DNA of 64,000 nucleotides, from assembly GCA_036337015.1 (NCBI GenBank), contig JAYZEZ010000002.1:62001-126000 (forward strand), read 5' to 3'. Shown one piece after another: positions 35,896 through 44,751 of the stretch (within the stretch, counting starts at the first letter, position 1; every line of letters begins with the position of its first letter). This stretch comes from Casp-alpha2 sp036337015. Lineage in GTDB: Bacteria; Pseudomonadota; Alphaproteobacteria; Rhodospirillales; Casp-alpha2. Position numbers and translations under genes: made by a program. The notes beneath the pieces are model-generated. The model saw only the letters and a list, made by a program, of their open reading frames with translations. It had not been told where the DNA came from and made no database searches.

Positions 35896-36800
35896 TTGTG
35901 CTCCAGTTTTAGCATATTTATTAAATACCTAGCATAGTCACAATCGCCGTAACTATCTGCAAGAACACGGACATGTGCAGCAGTAATTGTTTCCATACGA
36001 AATGCAACTTCTTCAGGGCTTGCTAGTTTTAGACCCGTTCTTTCTTCTAAAACCTGAGCAAAAGTACCAGCCGACAATAAAGAATCCGGAGTGCCGCTAT
36101 CAAGCCAGGCCCATCCTCTGCTTAAAATTTCTACTCTCAATTTTCCTTGGTCTAAAAGACTCTTATTGACAGTAGTAATTTGTCTTTCGCCATTCAAATC
36201 TGGCTTTATATTGCGGGCCACTTCCACAACATCTGCGTTATAAAAATATAATCCCGGAACAGCTAGATTTGAGCTTGGATTTTCCGGCTTCTCGATAAGG
36301 TCTAGTATTTGACCATCACTACTCACAGTAACAACACCGAATCGTTCAGGGTCAGCAACAGGATACCCAAAAATGGTTGCCACAGTCTCATCTCCGGCAA
36401 TGGTTTGAAGTGTTTTTGGCAACCCTTCTCCATAAAAAATATTGTCGCCAAGTATTAAAGCAACTGGGCTATCTCCAATAAAACTGGCACCAATAACTAA
36501 AGCCTCTGCAATGCCATCCGGCCTAGGCTGCACAGCATAAGTAATTTCTAGACCTAAATGAGAACCATCACCTAACAAGCGTTCAAGTAAGGGAACCGTC
36601 TCTTTTGTTGAAATAACCAAGATTTCTTGTATGCCGGCTAGCATCAACGTGGTCAATGGATAAAAAATCATTGGCTTGTCGTAAACTGGTAAAAGCTGTT
36701 TGCAAACAGCAACAGTTAACGGAAATAATCGGGTGCCGTTACCACCCGCTAATATAATACCTTTTCGCCTTATTGACTGATTAGAAAGCCGATGAGACAT
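35892..36800 (-). CDS. rmlA: Glucose-1-phosphate thymidylyltransferase
   Basis: The 302-residue product has GIILAGGNGTRLFPLT at the N-terminus, VCKQLLPVYDKPMIFYPL, LILGDNIFYGEGL and YFYNADVVE, the full RmlA pattern. It forms dTDP-glucose from glucose-1-phosphate and dTTP, the first step of dTDP-6-deoxysugar synthesis. It lies 5 bases after the GtrB-like gene and overlaps the aminotransferase by four bases. RmlB is on the opposite strand 1.1 kb away. RmlC and RmlD are absent in the window, so these genes feed the amino-sugar branch and not rhamnose, at least here. Confidence 0.95.
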   Translation of the reverse strand: MSHRLSNQSIRRKGIILAGGNGTRLFPLTVAVCKQLLPVYDKPMIFYPLTTLMLAGIQEILVISTKETVPLLERLLGDGSHLGLEITYAVQPRPDGIAEALVIGASFIGDSPVALILGDNIFYGEGLPKTLQTIAGDETVATIFGYPVADPERFGVVTVSSDGQILDLIEKPENPSSNLAVPGLYFYNADVVEVARNIKPDLNGERQITTVNKSLLDQGKLRVEILSRGWAWLDSGTPDSLLSAGTFAQVLEERTGLKLASPEEVAFRMETITAAHVRVLADSYGDCDYARYLINMLKLEHK

Positions 36801-36805
36801 AGCGG

Positions 36806-37756
36806 CTAATTTTCCCTTTTAATTGCATTTGATACAATAGTCCGCCGGATTACAAACTGTGGTTTACGATTATTGGTAAGGTGAATTCGCCCGAGATATT
36901 CACCAATAACACCTAATACAATTAGCTGTGTTCCCGAAAATAAGAGAACAATCGACATTAAAGATGCCCATCCTTCAGGAGTGCCATTTGTTAGGTGAAT
37001 AGTAATTACACGTATTGTATAGAGCAATCCTAAGAAGCTAAGCACTATACCAATAAAAGTACTAATCCTGAGTGGCATAACTGAATAATTTACAAAGATA
37101 TTGAGCCACAAGCGGATCAGTTTTCGAGTTGTATAGCCACTCTTCCCGAACTCGCGTTGGTGGTGGATGATCTTTAATTTTCCAATTTTGTCAGTGATTT
37201 GCAAAACCAGGCCATCAATGTACGGGTAAGGGCCTTCATACTGTAAAATATTATCCACTAAAAAACGACTCATGCATCTGAAAGTTGAAAAATAAATATC
37301 CTTCGGTTTGCCCATGATGATAGAGGCCATTTTATTTGTCAGATAACTACCTAAATTACGGATAATGCCATGTTTCTTTTCGTCCCAAAAGGTATAGCTA
37401 ATATCAAACTCGTTATCCCGACAATGGCTGTACAGGTCAATAATATCTGCCGGATCATGCTGTAAATCATCATCTATAGTTACTACATATCGACCAACAG
37501 AAGCTCCTAATCCAGCCATAACAGCATTATGTTCACCAAAATTGCGCGCCAAATCTACAAATTTAATGGGCTTTGTAGACGCTTTAACTAGCTTATCACA
37601 AACAAACGCACTGTCATCAGTGCTGCCATCGTTAACTAAGATTAATTCAAGTCCTCCCTTAACTTGCAAAGCCATAACTTGATCAACAACCCGTTCTATA
37701 GTCTTGGCTCCATTATAAACCGGCACGATCACGCTCAATTCAACATTGCCACTCAT
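36806..37756 (-). CDS. GtrB/ArnC-like undecaprenyl-phosphate glycosyltransferase
   Basis: This 316-residue GT2 enzyme has VIVPVYNGAKT, LVNDGSTDDS, the DDDLQHDP metal site and, after about residue 225, two membrane segments (SVMPLRISTFIG onward, and LMSIVLLFSGTQLIVLGVIGEY), followed by the YLGRIH motif of the GtrB/DPM1/ArnC group. Such enzymes load a sugar onto undecaprenyl phosphate for a GT-C transferase outside. It starts at ATG 37756 with AAGGA seven bases upstream and heads an operon with rmlA and the aminotransferase, so the amino sugar could be the donor. The acceptor enzyme may be one of the GT-C-like proteins of the window. Confidence 0.88.
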   Translation of the reverse strand: MSGNVELSVIVPVYNGAKTIERVVDQVMALQVKGGLELILVNDGSTDDSAFVCDKLVKASTKPIKFVDLARNFGEHNAVMAGLGASVGRYVVTIDDDLQHDPADIIDLYSHCRDNEFDISYTFWDEKKHGIIRNLGSYLTNKMASIIMGKPKDIYFSTFRCMSRFLVDNILQYEGPYPYIDGLVLQITDKIGKLKIIHHQREFGKSGYTTRKLIRLWLNIFVNYSVMPLRISTFIGIVLSFLGLLYTIRVITIHLTNGTPEGWASLMSIVLLFSGTQLIVLGVIGEYLGRIHLTNNRKPQFVIRRTIVSNAIKREN

Positions 37757-37952
37757 GCCATTATCCTTTCTCAGCGGTTAGCTCGCTTAAATTCATCTTG
37801 TGAATAACTAATGGATACTTAACCGAACTTTGCATATGATTCGAGAAGCTTTTTAAGTTATGATTTTCTGTTGCCATATTTCTTTTGAGTAAGGATAGTA
37901 TAATTAAGGGTATTTAATACCTGCTAATTACTTTGAAAGGTAGAAATTAAAT
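37757..37952 (+). promoter_or_regulatory. Divergent regulatory region with palindrome before rmlB
   Basis: This 196-base region separates the GtrB-like operon (minus) from rmlB (plus). It holds a TATAAT at 37899-37904 and a 13-base palindrome GGTATTTAATACC at 37909-37921, a possible operator just downstream of that -10. No good -35 is seen 17 bases upstream. No coding frame of note is present. The minus-side start has an AAGGA ribosome site. Confidence 0.3.
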
Positions 37953-39053
37953 ATGCCTGTAAACAAAAATAACAGGGGTTTACGTATCATCGTAACTGGT
38001 GGCGCTGGATTTATCGGTTCTGCTTTTATACGCTATTTAATTCAAACAACAGAATGTTTTATCCTCAATATAGATATCTTAACTTATGCTGCTAACATTG
38101 CTTCCCTGGCAGCTATTGAAAAAAATCCAAAATATAAATTTATGAAGATAGATATCCGGAATTCCAAGAGCATAACAAAAGCTTTGGACGATTTTCAACC
38201 CGATGCAATTGTAAATCTTGCAGCTGAAACTCATGTTGATAGATCAATTGATGGTCCAGCAGAATTCTTAGCTACTAACGTAACAGGAACATACGTCCTA
38301 CTTGAAGCTACTTTAGCCTATTGGAATGGGCTTAAAGGCACTAAAAAAAATAAATTTAGGTTTTTACAAGTCTCCACTGATGAAGTCTTTGGTTCACTAA
38401 TGGACAAAGGGCTGTTCAATGAAAATACGCCCTATAGGCCAAATTCACCATACGCTGCAAGCAAGGCGGCTTCTGACCACTTTGTTCGAGCTTGGGGTAA
38501 AACATATGGCCTGCCTGTTCTTTTAAGTAATTGCTCCAACAACTACGGACCTTTCCAATTCCCAGAAAAATTAATTCCTTTAGTTTTGTTAAACGCTCTA
38601 CATGAAAAGCTAATTCCTGTCTACGGACAAGGAAAAAACATTAGAGATTGGCTCCATGTTGAAGATCATGCTCGCGCACTTTGGACTATACTTTTAAAGG
38701 CAAATCCCGGTGATAAATTTAATGTGGGCGGTCAAGCAGAACGCCAAAATATTGACCTTATTAACAACCTTTGCAGCATCCTTGACAAAGACCATCCCCG
38801 CAAAGATGGAACCAGTTATCATGAACTCATTACTTTCGTTGCAGACCGGCCAGGACATGATCTACGCTATGCGATTGATGCATCTCGGATAAAAAATCAA
38901 CTTTCTTGGGTTCCTAAGATAAATTTTGATGAAGGACTTAAGCGCACAGTTTCTTGGTACCTCAATAATTCATCTTGGTGGCGACCCATAGTTAAAGACA
39001 AATATGCCGGCGAAAGACTCGGACTTAAACTCAAGCGCAAAGCTAAAAATTAA
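37953..39053 (+). CDS. rmlB: dTDP-glucose 4,6-dehydratase
   Basis: The 366-residue SDR-type enzyme has VTGGAGFIGSAFIR, LAAETHVDRSI, STDEVFG with the catalytic Asp-Glu, SPYAASKAASD with Tyr and Lys, and NNYGPFQFPEKLIP, all diagnostic of RmlB. It converts dTDP-glucose to dTDP-4-keto-6-deoxyglucose. It is a single plus-strand gene with an AAAGG ribosome site, separated from rmlA by the GtrB-like gene and the divergent promoter region. It ends 17 bases from the convergent SDR gene. The product feeds the QdtA/FdtA-like isomerase and aminotransferase nearby. Confidence 0.95.
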   Translation: MPVNKNNRGLRIIVTGGAGFIGSAFIRYLIQTTECFILNIDILTYAANIASLAAIEKNPKYKFMKIDIRNSKSITKALDDFQPDAIVNLAAETHVDRSIDGPAEFLATNVTGTYVLLEATLAYWNGLKGTKKNKFRFLQVSTDEVFGSLMDKGLFNENTPYRPNSPYAASKAASDHFVRAWGKTYGLPVLLSNCSNNYGPFQFPEKLIPLVLLNALHEKLIPVYGQGKNIRDWLHVEDHARALWTILLKANPGDKFNVGGQAERQNIDLINNLCSILDKDHPRKDGTSYHELITFVADRPGHDLRYAIDASRIKNQLSWVPKINFDEGLKRTVSWYLNNSSWWRPIVKDKYAGERLGLKLKRKAKN

Positions 39054-39070
39054 TAACAATTCCTTTGTGC

Positions 39071-39841
39071 TTAAAGCCAATCTCCACCAGTCAACGGGAT
39101 CATCTGACCTGTGATGAATTTAGCCCAATCCGATAAAAGATAAATCATTAGCGCTGCCGCCTCTTCTGGACTCCCTCCACGTTTTAACGGAATCATGTTC
39201 GCGCGTTCGAGCAAATCATTCCTGCTTTTCCCATGCCAACGTTGATGAAACCCGCTAGTAATATATCCAAATCTTATACCATTAACCAAAATATCATCCG
39301 GCGCACCCTCACGGGCCAACCCCTGAACAACACATTCAGTAGCACGCTTAGAAGCAGCATATGGAAAAGATTGAGCAGATCCACCATGCAGTGCAGATTC
39401 GGTACCAGTAAGCAAAATTCGACCACCACTATTTTGTTTCTTCATATACTCCATAGCCGCACGGGCTAGAAAAAATGGTTGGTTTAAATTAACAGCTATG
39501 TCTTTTTCCCAAGCCTCAGCAGGCATGTCTTTCCAGTGGCCAGAAAAATGAATGCCGCCGGATAAAATTACTAAAGCATTTATTCCACCAACATTTTTAA
39601 CAAAATCATCTACTAAGTTTTTACAATCATATTCAGTGTTAAATACTTGGGTTAGGTGAATCACTCTCTTGTCGTTAGATGGATTCTGATTGCTAGAACC
39701 ATGTGCACCAATAATACAATTTGGACCACATAGCAGCATGTCCACAAGTGCCTGACCAAGCCCCCCTGAAGCCCCAATAATTAGAATACGTGTGCCATCT
39801 TTAATAACGGGAACCCATTTTGGGCGTTCAAAAGATGTCAT
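39071..39841 (-). CDS. SDR family oxidoreductase
   Basis: The 256-residue product is a classical short-chain dehydrogenase with IIGASGGLGQALVD as cofactor site, LSGGIHF, LLTGTESALHGG with Ser, FPYAASKRATE with the Tyr/Lys pair, and FITGQMIPLTGGDWL at the end. Reaction is NAD(P)-dependent oxidation or reduction of a hydroxyl or keto group. It overlaps the LPG-synthase-type membrane gene by 14 bases, so both belong to one two-gene operon. A ketosugar or a lipid-linked keto intermediate is possible; the substrate is not shown by the sequence. Confidence 0.88.
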   Translation of the reverse strand: MTSFERPKWVPVIKDGTRILIIGASGGLGQALVDMLLCGPNCIIGAHGSSNQNPSNDKRVIHLTQVFNTEYDCKNLVDDFVKNVGGINALVILSGGIHFSGHWKDMPAEAWEKDIAVNLNQPFFLARAAMEYMKKQNSGGRILLTGTESALHGGSAQSFPYAASKRATECVVQGLAREGAPDDILVNGIRFGYITSGFHQRWHGKSRNDLLERANMIPLKRGGSPEEAAALMIYLLSDWAKFITGQMIPLTGGDWL

Positions 39842-40874
39842 TAGTAGGCCTTTCAGAAACTTTTGGGATCCTATACTTCACTGCTTTTTCTGTTTTTAAA
39901 AGATTCAATGTTTCCTTATCAGGCGTCCTATAGTCCATGCCCTCTCCTTGATCGCGAGTAACCAACCAAACAATTCCACCTGGTATCGACATTGCAATAC
40001 AGGTTAAACCAAACAAAATTGATAACACTACTGTTTCATCAGCAGGTAAGCCTATAAGTCCGAAGAAGGCTACCATAGCAGTTTCACGCACACCCCAGCC
40101 AGCAATTGAAATCGGCAATGTCATTACAAGTATTACCGGTGGCATAAGAATCAAACAATCGAACCATGTCACATCTAACGATAGCCCAACTGCCAGAAGA
40201 AACACACCAAACGAAAGATTGAGATGTGTCACAAAACCCCAAATCATTGCTCGTAGTAAATGCAATGACAAAAACAATTTCCGCGCATCAACGCCCAAAT
40301 TTCCAAGGCCCCTAATCAAACGCCAGCGTTGTAAAGCCTTCGGCAACCGATCCAGTAACATCAATAAAGCAAGACCTATAATGGCAATTAAAGTAACCAA
40401 AATAAGGCCAGGAAGAATCATTGCCATCATTGAGCCCTCAACTCGGGGCTCAAACCATGGTTGTAACGCGTCAACTAAGATTACCAATGCTACAACTGTA
40501 ACTGCCCGTTCCAACAGAACACCATTAACAGCGCTCCGAAGCCCAATTCCTTGTCTATATGCCTTAAACATACGCACCGCATCACCTCCAACCGCTGATG
40601 GCAGAGCTTGGTTAAAAAAAGAGCCTATTAAAGAAAACTGAACTGCTTTCAAAAAACCAAGGGGGCGCCCAATTGCTAACAAAACTGCTTCCCATCTCAA
40701 GCCGCACACTATTGCCTGCGAAAGGATCACAACCATTGCTCCAATCAACATTGTCTTTTCTACATCAACTAATTTGTCTAAAGCAGATTCTAAATTAATA
40801 TTAGCAAGCAGAATCCAGATTAAAATGCCTGAAACTAAAAACTTTAGTGCGATGGCAGACCTTTTTTTAAACAT
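39828..40874 (-). CDS. Lysylphosphatidylglycerol synthase TM-region (flippase-like) family protein
   Basis: The 348-residue product has seven or eight membrane segments, with ALPSAVGGDAVRMFKAYR, LLERAVTVVAL and SIAGWGVRETAMVAFFG, the conserved blocks of the UPF0104/LPG_synthase_TM family. The family includes the MprF flippase part, AglD and HpnL-type proteins, and is generally linked to moving or using lipid-linked molecules. No cytoplasmic transferase domain is attached. It lies upstream of the SDR gene and downstream of a 123-base gap with a weak promoter-like sequence (TTGATT and TATATA, 18 bases apart). It may transport or recognise a polyprenyl-linked sugar. Confidence 0.8.
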   Translation of the reverse strand: MFKKRSAIALKFLVSGILIWILLANINLESALDKLVDVEKTMLIGAMVVILSQAIVCGLRWEAVLLAIGRPLGFLKAVQFSLIGSFFNQALPSAVGGDAVRMFKAYRQGIGLRSAVNGVLLERAVTVVALVILVDALQPWFEPRVEGSMMAMILPGLILVTLIAIIGLALLMLLDRLPKALQRWRLIRGLGNLGVDARKLFLSLHLLRAMIWGFVTHLNLSFGVFLLAVGLSLDVTWFDCLILMPPVILVMTLPISIAGWGVRETAMVAFFGLIGLPADETVVLSILFGLTCIAMSIPGGIVWLVTRDQGEGMDYRTPDKETLNLLKTEKAVKYRIPKVSERPTNDIF

Positions 40875-40997
40875 CGCATTTCCGAATAAAAATAATTATA
40901 GATTTTTTTAAAATCATTAATAAATTCCAAATAATTTGGTGAACTTAAATAGCTATGACTTTTAAGGGGAATATATAATTAAAGCTATCAAAGAAAA

Positions 40998-41813
40998 TCA
41001 AACGTAATATTTTTTCAAAACTTTAACGCTTTCTCTAATACCAGCAAGCGGGTCCTCATTATCTATCATCCTTTGTTCTATAGAAATATAGCCGTCATAG
41101 GATATGTCCTTAAGAAAGGCACCAATTTTTGCATGGTCAACTAAACCAGACGTTCCAAGTATATTAAACCCTGGTTCGTTTGCATGAACGTGAACTAAAT
41201 TTTTGCTAACCGCTTCAAAAGTTTCAATTTTAACTTCGTTAGCTAAGGCCATGGCTTTAATATCAATTTGCACTTGCAATGCTGGGTGATTAACAGCTTG
41301 AACAATAGCCTGTGAATCCAAAACAGAGTGCACGTAGTCAGCCACTTCTATTTCAAGGGGCTCAATACAAAAACAAGTTCCATGATTTTCAATGCGATTG
41401 CATAGCGCATCAAAAAATTCAACTGATTCTACATTAGCTTCATGTTTGGTTCGTTGTCCCTTAGTTCGTGCAGTCCGCGAGCCAAAAATTAATGTTTTTC
41501 CACCCAAATCACGACACACGGCAGAAAGCTGTACAAGAAAATCAAGGGTTTTAGAAATCACGTCCTTATCGCCGAACATGGAAAACTCTGGTCGTTCCCA
41601 GAACAGAGAATGTAAACCAATTATAGATAATCCCATGGCCTCAACTCCATGCCGATAAGCCTCGACTTCGTGGGCACTTGGGTTGTTCCAATCTCCTAAA
41701 AAAACCCGACTTAAAGCCACTTCCAGCCCCTCAAATCCCATTTCATATAGAAATTTAAGATCGCCCAGATGATCATTCGGCCTCAAACCAATGTTGGAAA
41801 CAGCAAACCTCAT
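40998..41813 (-). CDS. Sugar phosphate isomerase/epimerase (TIM-barrel, AP endonuclease 2 family)
   Basis: The 271-residue product shows the xylose-isomerase-like TIM barrel: RFAVSNIGLRP at the start, GFEGLEVALSR, IIGLHSLFW, CIEPLEIEV with a metal Glu, QIDIKAM, HVHANEPG and YDGYISIEQRM. These enzymes isomerise or epimerise sugars and cyclitols with a divalent metal. I chose ATG at 41813, one base after the ABC transporter stop, over a GTG at 41834 that would overlap it. It is the last gene of the radical SAM/aminotransferase/ABC operon, which suggests an isomerase step in that pathway. Substrate unknown. Confidence 0.8.
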   Translation of the reverse strand: MRFAVSNIGLRPNDHLGDLKFLYEMGFEGLEVALSRVFLGDWNNPSAHEVEAYRHGVEAMGLSIIGLHSLFWERPEFSMFGDKDVISKTLDFLVQLSAVCRDLGGKTLIFGSRTARTKGQRTKHEANVESVEFFDALCNRIENHGTCFCIEPLEIEVADYVHSVLDSQAIVQAVNHPALQVQIDIKAMALANEVKIETFEAVSKNLVHVHANEPGFNILGTSGLVDHAKIGAFLKDISYDGYISIEQRMIDNEDPLAGIRESVKVLKKYYV

Positions 41814-41814
41814 A

Positions 41815-43632
41815 TTAAGCAGGAAGTTCACCACATATGTTATTCAACTCAACCATGCGTTGAAAATCACTATTCTTTTCCATTAGTTCGTCAAATGTTC
41901 CAATATCAGTTATTCTACCTCGATTAAGAAAAATCAATTTTTCGCACATACGTACAGTACTTAGCCTATGTGCAATAATGATTAGAGTTTTTTCTTGTGC
42001 AAGCCCCTGAATTGCCTGCGATATTTCATTTTCAGCCTCACTATCCAACGCCGAAGTTGCTTCATCGAAAACGATTACTTCAGGGTCATGGTATAGTGCC
42101 CTGGCTATTCCTATACGCTGTCGTTGGCCACCTGAAATACGTATTCCTTGTTCACCAAGCACTGTATCCAAGCCTTGCGGCAATTCATCAACTACATTTT
42201 CTAAATTAGCCATACGAATAACAACTTTAAGCCTTTCTTCATCTATAACAACATCATCAACACCAAATGCAATGTTACGCCTCACTGTATCATCAATAAG
42301 ATAAATTTGCTGGGGAACATAACCAAGCCGTTTCTGCCATCCATTAGTATTGTTGAGAATATCGCATCCGTCGACTAGTATTTCTCCCTGCGCCGGACTA
42401 AGAAGACCTAAAATAAGATCAATTAAAGTTGTTTTTCCAGATCCAGACGGACCAACAATTCCAATAGATTGGCCTTTTAAAATTTTAAAATCAATATTGA
42501 TTAAAACTGGCTTTCCTCCAGATTCGGTTTCGTAATGATAACAAATTTCATTTATTTGGATGTCTTTATCGTAAATCATATCAGAATGATTTGTATCGGC
42601 CTCTGTAGTATTCATTACATCTAAACCATCTCGATAATCGGCGTGAATTGAATGAACCAATGCCGTGCGCTCTTTTATTTCATTCATACCACTGAGGATG
42701 CGATTAATTGACGGCATTAAACGAAGGGCTGCCATACCGAACAAACCTACCGTGGTAAAAATTTCTTCCATGGTATTACGCATTTCAAAGAGCAGGGCAA
42801 AAAACAAAAGAAATCCAGTAACTATAAACACTTCAATAAACAAACGTGGCGATTGTTTGGCTGTTATACTCAAAGTTGTTATTTTTGAAAAATCGTTGGT
42901 TTCTGAAGCAAAACCACGAAGAAAAAAGTTCTGTTTATTAAGAACTTGTATTTCCTTAATTGCTCCAAATACCTGATTGATAGATTTTATAACGTTTCCT
43001 TCAACCCTGTACGAACGAGCTCCTAGCCGGCGTAATATAGGGGCCAAAAACCTAAAAACAATAAAGCCAAGTATAGCTAAAGCGATGCTAAATATAAGAG
43101 AGGCTTTCGGCTCAACAACTAACAACACTAGAAAAGCCGCAATAGAAAGTAGAACATCCATCAATAGAACCATAGTTAAGCGTAGACCTTCGAATGCGGT
43201 CCCAATACTGTTTGCGAGATCACGAATAAGATCAGCTGAATTACGTTTGAGATGAAATGGATAAGGCTGATGAGCATACATTTGAAACATCAGTTGCTGA
43301 AAGCGAGCCTGGTTATTTAATGTAAAACGAGTAATGAAGTAAGTGACAGCTAGAATAAAACAATTTTTAAAAATAAATAGGCCTAAAAAAATGAACGATA
43401 GAAAATAGAGAATGTGTCTTTTATCCATATCTGCGAAATAAATTGATAGCCAAGAAATAGTGTCCGCCCATTTTTCGTTGCTATCAAAGGCAACTCCTAA
43501 CAATGGGATGATCGAAACGATACTGACAACCTCAAAAAGTGAAGCTGTTAATAACAGCGGGACAAAATAAAAAAAATGTCGCTTAGACGTTTCATCTAAA
43601 AAACTAAATAACTTTTTATAAGTTTCGATCAT
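41815..43632 (-). CDS. ABC transporter, fused permease and ATPase (MsbA-like exporter)
   Basis: The 605-residue half-transporter has a six-helix N-terminal domain and a C-terminal ATPase with Walker A GPSGSGKTT, the Q-loop YVPQQIYL, the RISGGQRQRIGIARAL signature, Walker B VIVFDEATSALDSE and the switch IIAHRLSTV. It works as a homodimer that exports a lipid, lipid-linked sugar or small molecule. It lies between the HisC-like aminotransferase (12 bases) and the isomerase (1 base). Since the same operon holds two radical SAM genes, the cargo is probably the product of that pathway. PglK-type flippases share this architecture, so flipping of a lipid-linked oligosaccharide is the other reading. 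Confidence 0.92.
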   Translation of the reverse strand: MIETYKKLFSFLDETSKRHFFYFVPLLLTASLFEVVSIVSIIPLLGVAFDSNEKWADTISWLSIYFADMDKRHILYFLSFIFLGLFIFKNCFILAVTYFITRFTLNNQARFQQLMFQMYAHQPYPFHLKRNSADLIRDLANSIGTAFEGLRLTMVLLMDVLLSIAAFLVLLVVEPKASLIFSIALAILGFIVFRFLAPILRRLGARSYRVEGNVIKSINQVFGAIKEIQVLNKQNFFLRGFASETNDFSKITTLSITAKQSPRLFIEVFIVTGFLLFFALLFEMRNTMEEIFTTVGLFGMAALRLMPSINRILSGMNEIKERTALVHSIHADYRDGLDVMNTTEADTNHSDMIYDKDIQINEICYHYETESGGKPVLINIDFKILKGQSIGIVGPSGSGKTTLIDLILGLLSPAQGEILVDGCDILNNTNGWQKRLGYVPQQIYLIDDTVRRNIAFGVDDVVIDEERLKVVIRMANLENVVDELPQGLDTVLGEQGIRISGGQRQRIGIARALYHDPEVIVFDEATSALDSEAENEISQAIQGLAQEKTLIIIAHRLSTVRMCEKLIFLNRGRITDIGTFDELMEKNSDFQRMVELNNICGELPA

Positions 43633-43644
43633 AAATTTAAGAAG

Positions 43645-44751
43645 TTATACCAACGCACCTTCAATAAGATCTGAAACAGATGACATAATTTTTTCCGGTG
43701 CTGCAGAAAAACGGCTATAACCCTTAAGGCAAGACTCATTAAAGTCTCTTTTATAAAGAACCTTTCCGTCAAGAGCGGCGTGCACAGCTTTACTATGCTT
43801 ACCAAATTTTACATGCAAAAAGTTGCCAGCCCCATCTAAAGTATAAAATCCAATATCATTCATACGATTAATAAAATAATTTTTTCCCTCAATTGCCCGT
43901 TTAACAGAAGCCATAACCCAATCTTCGTGATCTAGTATTTTTTCCATAATATTTAAGGCAAAACCATTCACTTCATACATTGGGCGAATTTTATGAAGAA
44001 CAGAAATCAAATCTGGATGTGCAGCAGCAAAACCTAAGCGCAGCCCTGCAAGCCCCCAAGCTTTTGCAAATGTCCGAGTTACTACTAGATTGGAGTGCCT
44101 ATCAATTAGGCCAATTGCAGTAACATCCGAAAATGGAAAATATGCTTCATCAACAAGAAAAATGGTGCCCACAGTTGCTGCTACTTCGATTATACTTTCT
44201 AATTCATCAAGAGAAAAAATTGTGCCGGTTGGACTATCCGGATTTGGCAAACAAAATAACTTGGGCCTGTTTTTTTCAATTGCAGTGCATATAGTTTGAA
44301 TATTTAACGTCGGACCTATATCGCTCGGTTCATATTTTAGTTCAATAACTTTGGCACCTATAATTTTTGCATAAATTTGGTACATAGCAAAACTTGGAGC
44401 TGTCATCATTACTATATCGCCATGCGATGCATAAGCTTCAAAAACAAAGCGAATTGCACCGTCTGAACCATGAGTAAATAATAAGTTTTTAGGCGTGATA
44501 TCTAGTTTCCGCGCTAGAAAGTGGTAATAGGGCGCACATTCTGGATATTCAGTGACTGCGTGAACAGGGATTGTAGACAGTATTGTGGCTAACTGTTCCT
44601 TAAATATTGGATCTGTAGTCTCATTCTTATCCAATGCAATAACATTAGCAGTATTACGTATAGCCACCGTCCAATCTGGTCGAACAAGCAATTTATTGGC
44701 AAGGGTAGCGCGAGGTAAAGCTACTGGCTGGTTAGTTGTGTTGTTGCTCAT
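43645..44751 (-). CDS. Class I/II PLP-dependent aminotransferase (HisC-like)
   Basis: The 368-residue product has LFTHGSDGAI for the phosphate loop, NPDSPTG, LVDEAYFPF with Asp201, and RTFAKAWGLAGLRLG with the PLP lysine at Lys230. This is the histidinol-phosphate aminotransferase-like branch, used also in many secondary pathways for amino acids, phosphono or keto-alcohol substrates. It overlaps the SPASM radical SAM gene by 20 bases and precedes the ABC exporter. A housekeeping HisC is unlikely in this setting. It probably makes an amine from a keto intermediate supplied by the radical SAM steps, which is inference. Confidence 0.85.
   Translation of the reverse strand: MSNNTTNQPVALPRATLANKLLVRPDWTVAIRNTANVIALDKNETTDPIFKEQLATILSTIPVHAVTEYPECAPYYHFLARKLDITPKNLLFTHGSDGAIRFVFEAYASHGDIVMMTAPSFAMYQIYAKIIGAKVIELKYEPSDIGPTLNIQTICTAIEKNRPKLFCLPNPDSPTGTIFSLDELESIIEVAATVGTIFLVDEAYFPFSDVTAIGLIDRHSNLVVTRTFAKAWGLAGLRLGFAAAHPDLISVLHKIRPMYEVNGFALNIMEKILDHEDWVMASVKRAIEGKNYFINRMNDIGFYTLDGAGNFLHVKFGKHSKAVHAALDGKVLYKRDFNESCLKGYSRFSAAPEKIMSSVSDLIEGALV

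Noticed and set aside
40219..40641. A 140-codon plus-strand frame opposite the LPG-synthase-type gene.
   Set aside because: It is the reverse frame of a well-conserved membrane protein, has no ribosome site and encodes a basic, low-complexity product.
43645..44751. The aminotransferase as housekeeping HisC.
   Set aside because: Its operon partners are radical SAM, ABC exporter and isomerase genes, not histidine genes.
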